From Acidimicrobiales bacterium (GTDB taxonomy: Bacteria; Actinomycetota; Acidimicrobiia; Acidimicrobiales; Palsa-688): a stretch of DNA of 64,000 bases. Shown here in pieces: positions 1 through 7,439 of the stretch; within the stretch, counting starts at the first letter, position 1; the number at the start of each line of letters is the position of its first letter. Where the stretch lies: the NCBI GenBank assembly GCA_036378675.1, contig DASUWA010000051.1, forward strand, positions 1 to 64,000, in the 5' to 3' direction. Position numbers and translations under genes: made by a program. The notes under the pieces are model-generated. The model did not search any database. It worked only from the letters and a program-made list of their open reading frames with translations, and was not told where the DNA came from.

Positions 1-99
1 CACCTGTGAGGTGCCAAATCGTGAATAAAGGCTTGTTCCATGCCCGGTCCATGGTTCAACACGCGATCAGCCCCTGCGGCGGGCGGCTATCATGGCTGA

Positions 100-172
100 G
101 CTTTCCAAGCCGAAGACATCCGGTGCGCCCTCGGGCGCCTAAGTGGGTCTTGCACCCGGCCTGACGAGGCGA
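100..172 (+). ncRNA. Ribosomal protein L10 leader (cis-regulatory RNA)
   Basis: The mRNA leader upstream of rplJ has the shape of the L10(L12)4 autoregulatory leader. The block CCGAAGACA is followed by CCGGTGC at 120-126, which pairs with GCACCCGG at 152-159. A nested GCGCCC/GGGCGC hairpin lies at 125-138, and the conserved TGACGAGG follows at 162-169. In known leaders, excess L10-L12 complex binds here and represses the operon. The motif match is by eye; a covariance-model search would settle the exact limits. Confidence 0.65.
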
Positions 173-246
173 GTGAGGCATCTTCCCCTCCCGGGGTGTG
201 CCCGCCGCGCGCGACAGGCGAAACACGTGAAGGAGGAGGTGACCAG

Positions 247-894
247 TTGGACAACCCGAGAGCCGAGAAGGTTGCCGTCGTCGACGAAGTGCGCCAGCAC
301 TTGGACGACGCGGATGCGGTGATTCTCACCGAGTACCGCGGGCTCACGGTCAAGGACCTTGCCGGCCTGCGCAGGAGCCTGCGCACGAACGGCGGCGAGT
401 ACAAGATCTTCAAGAACACCCTCGTGAGGCTGGCTGCCAAGCAGTCAGGGCTCGAGGCGCTCGACGAGCTGCTGACCGGCCCGACGGCGATCGCCTTCGT
501 CAGCGGCGACGCTGCTGCGGTAGCCAAGTCGCTGCGGGACTACTCGCGAACCAACCCGCTGCTCGTCATCAAGGGCGGCGTGCTAGGCGACAAGGTGATC
601 GGACCTAGAGAGACCGCCGCGCTTGCCGACCTGCCGTCGCGCGAACAGCTGCTCGCCCGCCTCGCCGGGTTGATGGCAGCCCCGCTTCAGCAGTTCGCCA
701 GCCTCATGCAGGCGCTTCCGCGGAATCTCGCCTACGGGCTGGTCGCTCTTCGAGACCAGCGGGCCGGCGGCGAGCCGGAAGGTCCCGCCGAAGCTGCGGC
801 GCCGGCAGCAGAAGCTGCGGCGCCGACAGCAGAGGCCGCACCGGTTGAAGCCGAAGCCGAAGCCGGCGCCGATAACGAAACATCAGCCGAATAG
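247..894 (+). CDS. rplJ: 50S ribosomal protein L10
   Basis: Ribosomal protein L10 forms the base of the L7/L12 stalk on the large subunit and anchors L12 dimers through its C-terminal helix. The N-terminal part shows the family pattern: [13 protein letters not shown], then [18 protein letters not shown] and KNTLVRLA. The reading frame is open from 196, but a TTG at 247 sits just after a strong AGGAGGAGGT Shine-Dalgarno block (231-240), so it is taken as the start. This gives 215 residues, longer than usual because of an Ala/Glu-rich acidic tail of about 40 residues. It is co-transcribed with rplL 53 bp downstream and preceded by the L10 leader. Confidence 0.97.
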   Translation: MDNPRAEKVAVVDEVRQHLDDADAVILTEYRGLTVKDLAGLRRSLRTNGGEYKIFKNTLVRLAAKQSGLEALDELLTGPTAIAFVSGDAAAVAKSLRDYSRTNPLLVIKGGVLGDKVIGPRETAALADLPSREQLLARLAGLMAAPLQQFASLMQALPRNLAYGLVALRDQRAGGEPEGPAEAAAPAAEAAAPTAEAAPVEAEAEAGADNETSAE

Positions 895-947
895 GCCCAC
901 CCGGCCCAGCAACCCAGACCGAACCCAGGAGTAGGAGTAACCAAGAA

Positions 948-1340
948 ATGGCAACCAAGGAAGAGATTCTCGACAGCATCGCCTCGCTCTCAGTCCTCGA
1001 GCTATCCGAGCTCATCAAGGACTTCGAGGAGCGCTTCGGCGTAACCGCAGCCGCGCCAGTAGCTGTCGCAGCAGCGCCGGCAGCAGGCGCCGCCGGCGGC
1101 GGTGGTGAGGCGCCGGCAGAGGAAGAGCAGGACGAGTTCGACGTCATCCTCTCCGCTGCGGGGGACAAGAAGATCCAGGTGATCAAGGAGGTCCGTGCAC
1201 TCACGAGCCTCGGCCTCAAGGAGGCGAAGGACCTGGTGGACGCGGCTCCCAAGCCGGTCCTCGAGAAGGTGAGCAAAGAAGACGCCGAGAAGGCCAAGGC
1301 GCAACTCGAAGGCGCCGGCGCCACCGTCGAGCTCAAGTAG
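948..1340 (+). CDS. rplL: 50S ribosomal protein L7/L12
   Basis: L7/L12 is the multicopy stalk protein that recruits and activates translational GTPases. The 130 residues show the N-terminal dimerisation segment ([21 protein letters not shown]), a flexible Ala/Gly hinge at about 35-60, and the globular C-terminal domain with [21 protein letters not shown] and [14 protein letters not shown], the factor-binding face. The start is an ATG preceded by AGGAGTAGGAG. It follows rplJ in the usual order. Unusually, rpoB does not come next: a strong terminator ends this operon and rpoB lies about 38.7 kb away. Confidence 0.98.
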   Translation: MATKEEILDSIASLSVLELSELIKDFEERFGVTAAAPVAVAAAPAAGAAGGGGEAPAEEEQDEFDVILSAAGDKKIQVIKEVRALTSLGLKEAKDLVDAAPKPVLEKVSKEDAEKAKAQLEGAGATVELK

Positions 1341-1387
1341 CAAGAGCCCTCGGGAGAGGGCGATCGGAATCGAAACTCCGACCGAGG

Positions 1388-1413
1388 AAGGCGGGCCCTG
1401 CCGGGCCCGCCTT
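1388..1413 (+). terminator. Rho-independent terminator of rplJ-rplL
   Basis: An 11-bp perfect GC-rich stem (AAGGCGGGCCC, loop TGCC, GGGCCCGCCTT) starts 48 bp after the rplL stop and is followed by CTGGATTTT. The short T run after a strong stem fits an intrinsic terminator separating the ribosomal operon from the following genes. Confidence 0.85.
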
Positions 1414-1686
1414 CTGGATTTTCCGGCTCGATGACCCCATGCGACCGGCCCCGCTGGAGGACGACCCACCGCTTTAGCACTAAAGCCCCAGCCCGGGCCG
1501 TCCTGTCAATAGCCGGTGCATGAGAGACCGGGATGTGTTTCGCGAAATGTTCCAGTTTTCCGGTTTGCCGGGCAGAGCCAGCATTGCGGAGTTTTCCGTA
1601 CGCGTCATGTTCTTCTTCCAGCACGTCGGTGACGGAACTAGTTAGTTCAGGCGGGATAATCCGGAAGAAGTCCGCTCGAAGTGATC

Positions 1687-1703
1687 ACTGCCCGATAGGC
1701 AGT
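1687..1703 (+). promoter_or_regulatory. Stem-loop abutting the start codon of the CAP-repeat gene
   Basis: ACTGCC (1687-1692), loop CGATA, GGCAGT (1698-1703) forms a 6-bp stem one base before the ATG at 1705. The position where a Shine-Dalgarno sequence would lie is inside this hairpin and no purine-rich site is seen. It could affect translation initiation, or be chance, or indicate that the true start lies elsewhere. Confidence 0.35.
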
Positions 1704-1704
1704 C

Positions 1705-3282
1705 ATGACCACTCGTGGGCGGGTATGCACAAGAACGGGCGCGGCGGCTGCATCGGTGGCCACCCTTCTGACTCTGAGCATTGGCGCGGCGTTGACTCGT
1801 ACGGTTATCGACCCGGTCCAACGAAGCGCTCACGGCGCGAGCATGCACGGGACGGCTCACCAGACGAATCTGGCGCAATCACCGGACATGCTCTCGACCC
1901 GCCTGGCTCTAAGCCATATGCCGGCGGGCTCCCCAACGGTTCGTTACAGCGGGGCCAGATCGGTCGGTGAGGGCATCCGCACCGGGGGCAACGGTTTCTG
2001 GGCCGCCTATCCGAACGGGACCGTGGTAGCCGACTCGCCGGCCCCCGTCCTCGGCGATATGACCGGGACACAGTTGACCCGTCCAATCGTCGGCTCTGCC
2101 CTCACTCCGAGCAGCAACGGTTATTGGCTGGTGGCAAGCGACGGAGGAGTTTTCACGTTTGGTGATGCGGGTTTCTTCGGTTCGACGGGAGCAGAGAGGT
2201 TGAACCAGCCGGTCGTGGGGATGGCTTCCACTCCTGACGGTCGTGGTTATTGGTTGGTGGCAAGCGACGGAGGAGTCTTCACGTTTGGTGATGCGGGTTT
2301 CTTCGGTTCGACGGGAGCAGAGAGGTTGAACCAGCCGGTCGTGGGGATGGCTTCCACTCCTGACGGTCGTGGTTATTGGTTGGTGGCGAGTGACGGTGGG
2401 ATCTTCACATTTGGTGACGCAGGTTTCTACGGTTCGACGGGAGCCCAGAGGTTGAACCAACCCGTGTCGGGAATGGCCACGACGCCCGACAGCCACGGCT
2501 ACTGGCTGGTGGCAAGGGACGGCGGCGTCTTCACGTTCGGTGACGCACAGTTCCACGGTTCCGCCGCCAACAATTTCCCTGCTAACGGGCAGCATGCGGT
2601 CGGAATCACCAGCGCCGGCAACGGCGGCTACTGGCTCGCAACCGACACCGGCAGCGTTGCATCCATGGACGCTCCCCTGACAGCGTCCTCGACCGGATCG
2701 GGGCCTCCGGGTTCGAGCCAGCTTCCTCCCAACCAGGATCCGGCTCGGTCGATGCCGCCATCGGGGGACTTCTACTCCGCCTGCTTCAGCAACTCGTACA
2801 GCGCGTCGGCTTGCGACAAGTCTGCTCTGTCCAACATCGACTCCGCACTGTCAGGCGAGGGTTACGGGCCGCTCTCTCTACCTTCCAACTACGGCAGCCT
2901 CTCGACGATCGCTCAGCTTGTCGCGGTCGCGAATGCAGAACGAGCAGTGCGCGGGCTCCCCCAGATGCCCGAGAACTCGAATCTGGATTCGATGGCTTAC
3001 AACGGTGCGCGCAACAACACCGACCCGACCGGCCCGGCCGGATACACGTGGGGATCGAACCTGGCCATGGGATATCCGACCGCGCTGTCGGCGGACTATG
3101 TGTGGATGTACGACGACGGGGCTAACAGCCCGAACGTCGACTGCCAGTCAGCCGGCGATCCGGGTTGCTGGGGTCACCGCCACAACGTTCTCATCCAGGG
3201 CGGCGGTGAGTCCGGCGGTGGGTTGTACAACGACAACGGCACCCTCAACCTGACCCAGCTCTTCGTCGTGAACTACCGGTAG
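1705..3282 (+). CDS. Secreted repeat protein with C-terminal CAP/SCP-like domain
   Basis: This is a 525-residue exported protein. A basic N-terminus followed by a hydrophobic stretch (residues 9-31) looks like a signal peptide. Residues about 90-330 are built from 42-residue repeats with the core GYWLVASDGGVFTFGDA, a repeat common in secreted acidimicrobial proteins and probably forming a beta-propeller or solenoid. The C-terminal part (about 370-525) resembles a CAP/SCP domain: LVAVANAERAVRGLP, a YTWGSNLA segment and GHRHNVL with candidate metal-binding histidines. Substrate and role are unknown; surface binding through the repeats with a catalytic or ligand-binding CAP domain is an inference. 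It is convergent with the DivIVA-like gene, with only 6 bp between stops. The start is uncertain because no clear ribosome binding site is visible. Confidence 0.8.
   Translation: MTTRGRVCTRTGAAAASVATLLTLSIGAALTRTVIDPVQRSAHGASMHGTAHQTNLAQSPDMLSTRLALSHMPAGSPTVRYSGARSVGEGIRTGGNGFWAAYPNGTVVADSPAPVLGDMTGTQLTRPIVGSALTPSSNGYWLVASDGGVFTFGDAGFFGSTGAERLNQPVVGMASTPDGRGYWLVASDGGVFTFGDAGFFGSTGAERLNQPVVGMASTPDGRGYWLVASDGGIFTFGDAGFYGSTGAQRLNQPVSGMATTPDSHGYWLVARDGGVFTFGDAQFHGSAANNFPANGQHAVGITSAGNGGYWLATDTGSVASMDAPLTASSTGSGPPGSSQLPPNQDPARSMPPSGDFYSACFSNSYSASACDKSALSNIDSALSGEGYGPLSLPSNYGSLSTIAQLVAVANAERAVRGLPQMPENSNLDSMAYNGARNNTDPTGPAGYTWGSNLAMGYPTALSADYVWMYDDGANSPNVDCQSAGDPGCWGHRHNVLIQGGGESGGGLYNDNGTLNLTQLFVVNYR
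2119..2622 (+). repeat. 126-bp in-frame tandem repeats (four units)
   Basis: Units begin at 2119, 2245, 2371 and 2497 with an exact 126-bp (42-codon) period. The first two are almost identical at DNA level, including synonymous positions, while the fourth has diverged. This suggests recent duplication or gene conversion within the coding region. Confidence 0.9.
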
Positions 3283-3288
3283 TCGCAA

Positions 3289-4182
3289 CTATCTTTGGTC
3301 GCGGAGCCTTGGCCCGTCGGCGTCGCCGGTCCAGTTGACCCACGCCTCGAGCTTCTGCTCGAACTGCTCGTCGTCGTCCTCGTCGCCATCCGCATCTGTG
3401 ATGTCCTCGTCGTTGACGGCGTGTGCCGGCGCCAAAGCCTCCGGCTCGTCAGCCTCGTCGCGCTCTGCCTGAGTCGAGGGGATGGCATCGGAGACGGGGG
3501 TCTCTTTTTCCGGCTCGATCGTCACGATCCCGATCGCGTTGCCAAGCGCATCGCGCAGCTCTGACAGCGTCTGCTGGGCGGCTACCCGTTTCGATTCGAG
3601 ATCGGCCATTTCAACGGCGAAACGCTCGCGAGCAACCTTTTGATCTCCCAGCATCCGGGCCTCCTCGGCGCGCGTGTGGGAGATGACCTGCTCGGCCCAC
3701 TGCTCGATCTGGCGGGTACGAGCCGTCGCCCGAGCCTCCGCTTCGGCGATTATCTCGGTCGCGTCGGTCCGCGCGGCCGACTCGATGCGCCGCGCCTGTT
3801 CTTCGCCTCTCGCGGTTGCGGAACGCACGACCTGCTCGGCCTCCTCCGCGCGCTGCTCGGCGACACTGACGATCTTGGCGGCCTGCGCCTCGGCGCGGGT
3901 CATGGTCTCCTCGGCTGTCTCCTCGGCCTGACGGAGCAGGATGCCGATCCGCTCGCCAAGTAGCATCCCGGACTTCGGGCTCTCTGAGGACATCCGGTCC
4001 TCGAGCTCCTTGATTCGGGCGTTGAGCCGGTTGATGTGAGCTTGCAACTGACGAGTGTGTTCCTCCGCCGCGTCCACCTGCTCGAGCGCTTCAGCGAGCG
4101 AGTCGAGGTAGTCGTCGACCTCCTCCCGGTCGTAGCCGCGGAGGCTGACGGTGAACGAAGGATTGTGGTTCTTGGTCTCCAT
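3289..4182 (-). CDS. DivIVA-domain coiled-coil protein
   Basis: The 297-residue protein begins with a DivIVA-type N-terminal segment (SFTVSLRGYDREEVDDYLDSLAEALEQ), the part that binds curved membranes. A long coiled coil rich in Ala, Glu and Arg follows to about residue 215, and then a strongly acidic tail (DEDITDADGDEDDDEQFEQ). DivIVA/Wag31 proteins mark cell poles and septa and steer growth in actinobacteria. No division genes are nearby, so this is probably a DivIVA-like paralogue rather than the main Wag31. The ATG follows a purine-rich CGAGGGAG site. The PQQ-propeller gene lies 114 bp upstream on the same strand. Confidence 0.8.
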   Translation of the reverse strand: METKNHNPSFTVSLRGYDREEVDDYLDSLAEALEQVDAAEEHTRQLQAHINRLNARIKELEDRMSSESPKSGMLLGERIGILLRQAEETAEETMTRAEAQAAKIVSVAEQRAEEAEQVVRSATARGEEQARRIESAARTDATEIIAEAEARATARTRQIEQWAEQVISHTRAEEARMLGDQKVARERFAVEMADLESKRVAAQQTLSELRDALGNAIGIVTIEPEKETPVSDAIPSTQAERDEADEPEALAPAHAVNDEDITDADGDEDDDEQFEQKLEAWVNWTGDADGPRLRDQR

Positions 4183-4296
4183 GGGACTCCCTCGTGTGCG
4201 CGCTAAAAGATGCAGAACCGCCCACGTCTCCCGCCAAGGAGCCTTCCCCGGGGTGAAATACTCCCTGATCGCGGCCGCGAAAGCAAGGACCCTGCT

Positions 4297-5730
4297 TCAG
4301 ACACCCCCGAAGGCGATGATTCGGTTGCCGTCGGAGACGAGCAGTTTTCCCGCATCGGCGCAGAGCGTGGGAAAAGACCCCGCCACAGTGACGGGATATG
4401 TGTACACCATCTTTCCGGTCGTTTCGCTGAAGCCGTCGAGGGCACCGCTGCGGTCGACGGTCCAGACGGCTCCACCCGACACGATCGGAGGCCCCGGCTT
4501 GATGCCGGTAGCCGCCCAGGTGGGAGACAGGTGCCCGGCGTCCCGGTTGTCGAGTGCGTAGAGGCCGTCGAAGCAGGAGAGGTAGATGTTGTCCGCGGTG
4601 GTGGCCGCCGCACCGAACCCGCCGGAACAGACGTGCAAGGTTTGCAGCGGCGAACCCAGGTTCGGTCCGAGCAGGTAACCGGTGCCCTCCTTGCCGACCT
4701 GCAGCACATCCCCGCCCGCCGTGATGATCGGCGACACCGAACCGAGGTCGGTGTCGGTCGCTGACAGATTCTGGAAGTCGGGCGCGGTGAACCGGCCGAG
4801 AACGTTTAGGGACGGGTCGAGCTTGATCACGCTGTTTGCGTCACCCGGTACGTCGACGGGAACGCCGTTGCCGGTCGCGACAAAAATGTCGCCGGCGCCG
4901 TCGACGACCGGGCCGCCGGGAGCCCAAATGCCGGCCCCGGTCGCGGGAGTTTCATAGGTGACCATCGTCCGGTTCGCCGGAGACGTAGCGCTGAGCCCGA
5001 CGAGCCAACCGTGGTACTTGCCGCAGTCGCCGTACAGGCCCCCGTACGGGATGTACACCCGCCCGGAGGACAAAGTAAGCGCTCCGCGTTGCTGCTCGGT
5101 CGACGGGTCTGATCCGGGTGGGTCTGCAGGTCGGGCCCCGAGAACGCGGCCGCTGCCGAGGTCAATTTCCCAGAGAGTGTGGGCAAACGGCGACGAAAAG
5201 GTCACGACCCACAAGGCGTGGGTCGCTGCGTCCGCCACCGGGGTTCCCGTGATCCCGGACGGGTCGATGTTGCCGCACCGGAGCGAACTTCCGGAGACGG
5301 GGCTTGCCAGGTGGTGCGACCAGTTCACTCTTCCCGAGCGCACGTCCAGCGAGTAGACGGTGTTGTTCTCCGTCGCGGCGATGACAGTTGATCCGATGAC
5401 GAGCGGCTGCGCGTACACGGAACCGTCCAGGTCGACACTCGTCCACTCGGGACGGGGGTTGGAAACACGAGGCGAGCTGGGATCATTTCCGGTTCTAGCG
5501 ACGTCACGGTCGTAGGTGCCCCAGGTGTCGGCAGGCGTCCGGCTCTGCACCGTTGTCGTCGATGTAGCGAAAGGCGGCACCGAAGTTGTGACCGTCCGCA
5601 ACCCGGCTGTCTTGGTCGGCGCGGACCCAGGGTTCGACCCGCTGGAGCACGAAACGAGCATGGCAGCAACAGGAACCGTTCCGGCGAGAAGAACCGTCCG
5701 CAATGATGATGGCCCTCTCGTCCCGCTCAT
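4297..5730 (-). CDS. PQQ-type beta-propeller lipoprotein
   Basis: With the start at the ATG at 5730 the protein has about 478 residues and a clear lipoprotein signal: a hydrophobic stretch ending in the lipobox LVSC. The mature part has repeated blades resembling the PQQ/BamB-like propeller, such as SVYAQPLVIGSTVIAATENNTVYSLD, GVPVDVPGDANSVIKLDP and the closing GKLLVSDGNRIIAFGG. It is probably anchored on the outer face of the membrane. Whether it binds PQQ or is a scaffold cannot be told from sequence. The frame remains open to 6018, but that extension lacks a signal peptide and would overlap the divergent gene at 5891. Confidence 0.75.
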   Translation of the reverse strand: MSGTRGPSSLRTVLLAGTVPVAAMLVSCSSGSNPGSAPTKTAGLRTVTTSVPPFATSTTTVQSRTPADTWGTYDRDVARTGNDPSSPRVSNPRPEWTSVDLDGSVYAQPLVIGSTVIAATENNTVYSLDVRSGRVNWSHHLASPVSGSSLRCGNIDPSGITGTPVADAATHALWVVTFSSPFAHTLWEIDLGSGRVLGARPADPPGSDPSTEQQRGALTLSSGRVYIPYGGLYGDCGKYHGWLVGLSATSPANRTMVTYETPATGAGIWAPGGPVVDGAGDIFVATGNGVPVDVPGDANSVIKLDPSLNVLGRFTAPDFQNLSATDTDLGSVSPIITAGGDVLQVGKEGTGYLLGPNLGSPLQTLHVCSGGFGAAATTADNIYLSCFDGLYALDNRDAGHLSPTWAATGIKPGPPIVSGGAVWTVDRSGALDGFSETTGKMVYTYPVTVAGSFPTLCADAGKLLVSDGNRIIAFGGV

Positions 5731-5890
5731 TCGGAAGAGGATCCCACGCGGTCGGCAGTGCGGGGGGCGCATGGCAGCGGCGTTCATGCTGGTGGCGGAA
5801 GCCCGTGCGGAGGTCGGCTGATTAGACCGGCTGGGATTGGGTATTGCAGGGACTCGCGTTCGCGAACCTCGGAACGATTGGAGGACGACA

Positions 5891-6166
5891 TTGCTCACCG
5901 TGACTGCCGAAGCCGCCGATGCCATCCAGGATCTGGTATCGGACCACCCCGGCGCAGGACTGCGGATCTCCTCGAGGGGCAACGACGGTAACCAGGTCGA
6001 GCTCGGCCTTGCTCTCACCGAACAGCCCGGACCCAGCGATCAAGTGATCGAGCAGGAGGGGTGCAGAGTATTCGTGGAGGACGCGGTGGCGCCCCTTCTC
6101 GACGGACGAACCCTCGACGCCCGCTTGACCGGCGAGGAGGAGCTGCGCTTCACGCTGCTCCCCTGA
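5891..6166 (+). CDS. Small HesB/IscA-like protein lacking the cluster cysteines
   Basis: The 91-residue protein has the outline of the HesB/IscA fold: LTVTAEAADAIQDLVSDHPGAGLRI at the start, then VFVEDAVAPLLDGRTLDA. Genuine A-type Fe-S carriers have three conserved Cys; here only one Cys is present (QEGCRVF), so iron-sulfur transfer is doubtful. The TTG start at 5891 is chosen because GGAGGA lies at 5880-5885; the frame is open upstream to 5837. It is convergent with pilT, with 18 bp between them. Similar cysteine-poor relatives are usually annotated only as Fe-S biogenesis-like. Confidence 0.6.
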   Translation: MLTVTAEAADAIQDLVSDHPGAGLRISSRGNDGNQVELGLALTEQPGPSDQVIEQEGCRVFVEDAVAPLLDGRTLDARLTGEEELRFTLLP

Positions 6167-6184
6167 GCAGCTGGAGCTAGACCG

Positions 6185-7276
6185 CTAGACCGCTCCGACC
6201 GCGAGTACCCCGGCGGTCTCCAGGGCGACGCGCAAATCGTGAGGGTTGGTTGACGCGGCCATCGCGGAGCGCAGAGATATCTCGCCGCTTTGCACCAGGC
6301 GGAACAGGCTCTGGTCGAACGTCTGCATGCCGAGGTACTCGCCGTCCTCGATCTGTTTCTCGATGGTGTCGCCGCCGCTCGAAGGGTCGACGATCTTGTC
6401 GGCGATCCGCCCGGTGACGACCATCGCTTCGATCGCTGCCGCCCGTCCCTCGCCGCTGGCGAGCGGAACAAGGCGCTGGCTCAGGACCCCCTTCAACACG
6501 CCGGCGAGAGTCAGGCGGACCTGCTTCTGCTGGTAGGAAGGGAAGAAGTCGACGATCCGGTTCACCGTGTCCGTGGCGTTCGCGGTGTGGAGGGTGGAGA
6601 GGACCAGGTGGCCGGTTTCGGCCGCACTGAGAGCCGCGTTCACGGTCTCGGTGTCGCGCATCTCGCCGATGAAGATCACGTCGGGGTCCTGGCGAAGCAC
6701 TCGCCGCATCGCCTGGGCGTAGTCGTTCGTGTCGGTGCCGATCTCCCGTTGCCAGATGACCGATCGCTTGTCGGTGTGGATTACCTCGATCGGATCTTCG
6801 ATGGTGACGATCTTGCAGGCCCGGGTGCTGTTGATGTGGTCGATCATCGCCGCGAGCGTGGTGGTCTTACCCGAACCCGTCGGTCCCGTGACCAGGATCA
6901 TGCCCCGGTGCTCGGTGGACAGCCTGGTGACGATCGGCGGCAACCCGAGCGCCTCGGCGGTCACCGCGTTCGGCAGCACCCGCCGAAGGACGATGGCCGC
7001 GCTGCCCCGCTGGCGGCACGCGTTCCCGCGGAACCGCCCGATGCCGGGAACCGACAAAGAGAAGTCCGCCTCGCCGGTGCGCTCGTACTCCTCGTAACGG
7101 TCGGCGGGCAGAACCTTGGCGAGCACCGCCTGCAAGGCGGTGGCGTTGAGCGCCGGGAACGGCGCCGGCCGGAGGTCGGCGTTGACCCGCACCCTGGGCG
7201 GGCTGTTGGCCCCTAGGTGAAGATCCGAACCGCCTTGTTCGATCAGATGGGCAAGGATTTCTGTGAGGTCAACCAC
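6185..7276 (-). CDS. pilT: Type IV pilus retraction ATPase PilT
   Basis: The 363-residue protein is a full-length PilT/VirB11-type hexameric ATPase that powers pilus retraction (twitching). It shows the N-terminal DLTEILAHLIEQGGSDLHL segment, the Walker A motif GPTGSGKTTT, the Asp box (TIEDPIEV), Walker B (RQDPDVIFIGEMRD) and the His box (TGHLVLSTLHTANA). The C-terminal AIRNLIR-type motif is replaced by variable sequence. The start is a GTG at 7276. No other pilus genes lie in the window. The c-di-GMP enzymes nearby could be functionally linked through surface motility, but that is inference. Confidence 0.93.
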   Translation of the reverse strand: MVDLTEILAHLIEQGGSDLHLGANSPPRVRVNADLRPAPFPALNATALQAVLAKVLPADRYEEYERTGEADFSLSVPGIGRFRGNACRQRGSAAIVLRRVLPNAVTAEALGLPPIVTRLSTEHRGMILVTGPTGSGKTTTLAAMIDHINSTRACKIVTIEDPIEVIHTDKRSVIWQREIGTDTNDYAQAMRRVLRQDPDVIFIGEMRDTETVNAALSAAETGHLVLSTLHTANATDTVNRIVDFFPSYQQKQVRLTLAGVLKGVLSQRLVPLASGEGRAAAIEAMVVTGRIADKIVDPSSGGDTIEKQIEDGEYLGMQTFDQSLFRLVQSGEISLRSAMAASTNPHDLRVALETAGVLAVGAV

Positions 7277-7439
7277 CCGGGAGTTATCGGCAGGAAGGCC
7301 CGTTTTCCTGAGTTTGGCTATTTATTCCGGCGCTCGCCGGTCGCAATGCCGATCAGGGCGACGTGCCGGTTCGCCGGTCAGGCCACCGCCGTCGGCCTAA
7401 AGCGGGCGGTGAGCGTAACATCCGGCCCGGAGGTCACCA

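Larger units (their letters stand above)
1341..1704. other. Intergenic region between rplL and the CAP-repeat gene
   Basis: This 364-bp gap holds the rplL terminator and several inverted repeats. These are GCTTTA-GCAC-TAAAGC at 1471-1486, GAACTA-GT-TAGTTC at 1635-1648, and a hairpin touching the next start codon at 1687-1703. A GATAAT hexamer at 1655-1660 could be a -10 box for the downstream secreted-protein gene, but no convincing -35 is visible. No coding region is supported here. Confidence 0.5.

Noticed and set aside
704-1624. 306-residue frame antisense to rplJ/rplL
   Set aside because: Shadow of two certain ribosomal protein genes, with no domain and no ribosome binding site.
2119-2622. 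Possible CRISPR array because of regular 126-bp repeats
   Set aside because: Units are contiguous, coding and in frame with no unique spacers; they encode a known secreted repeat type.
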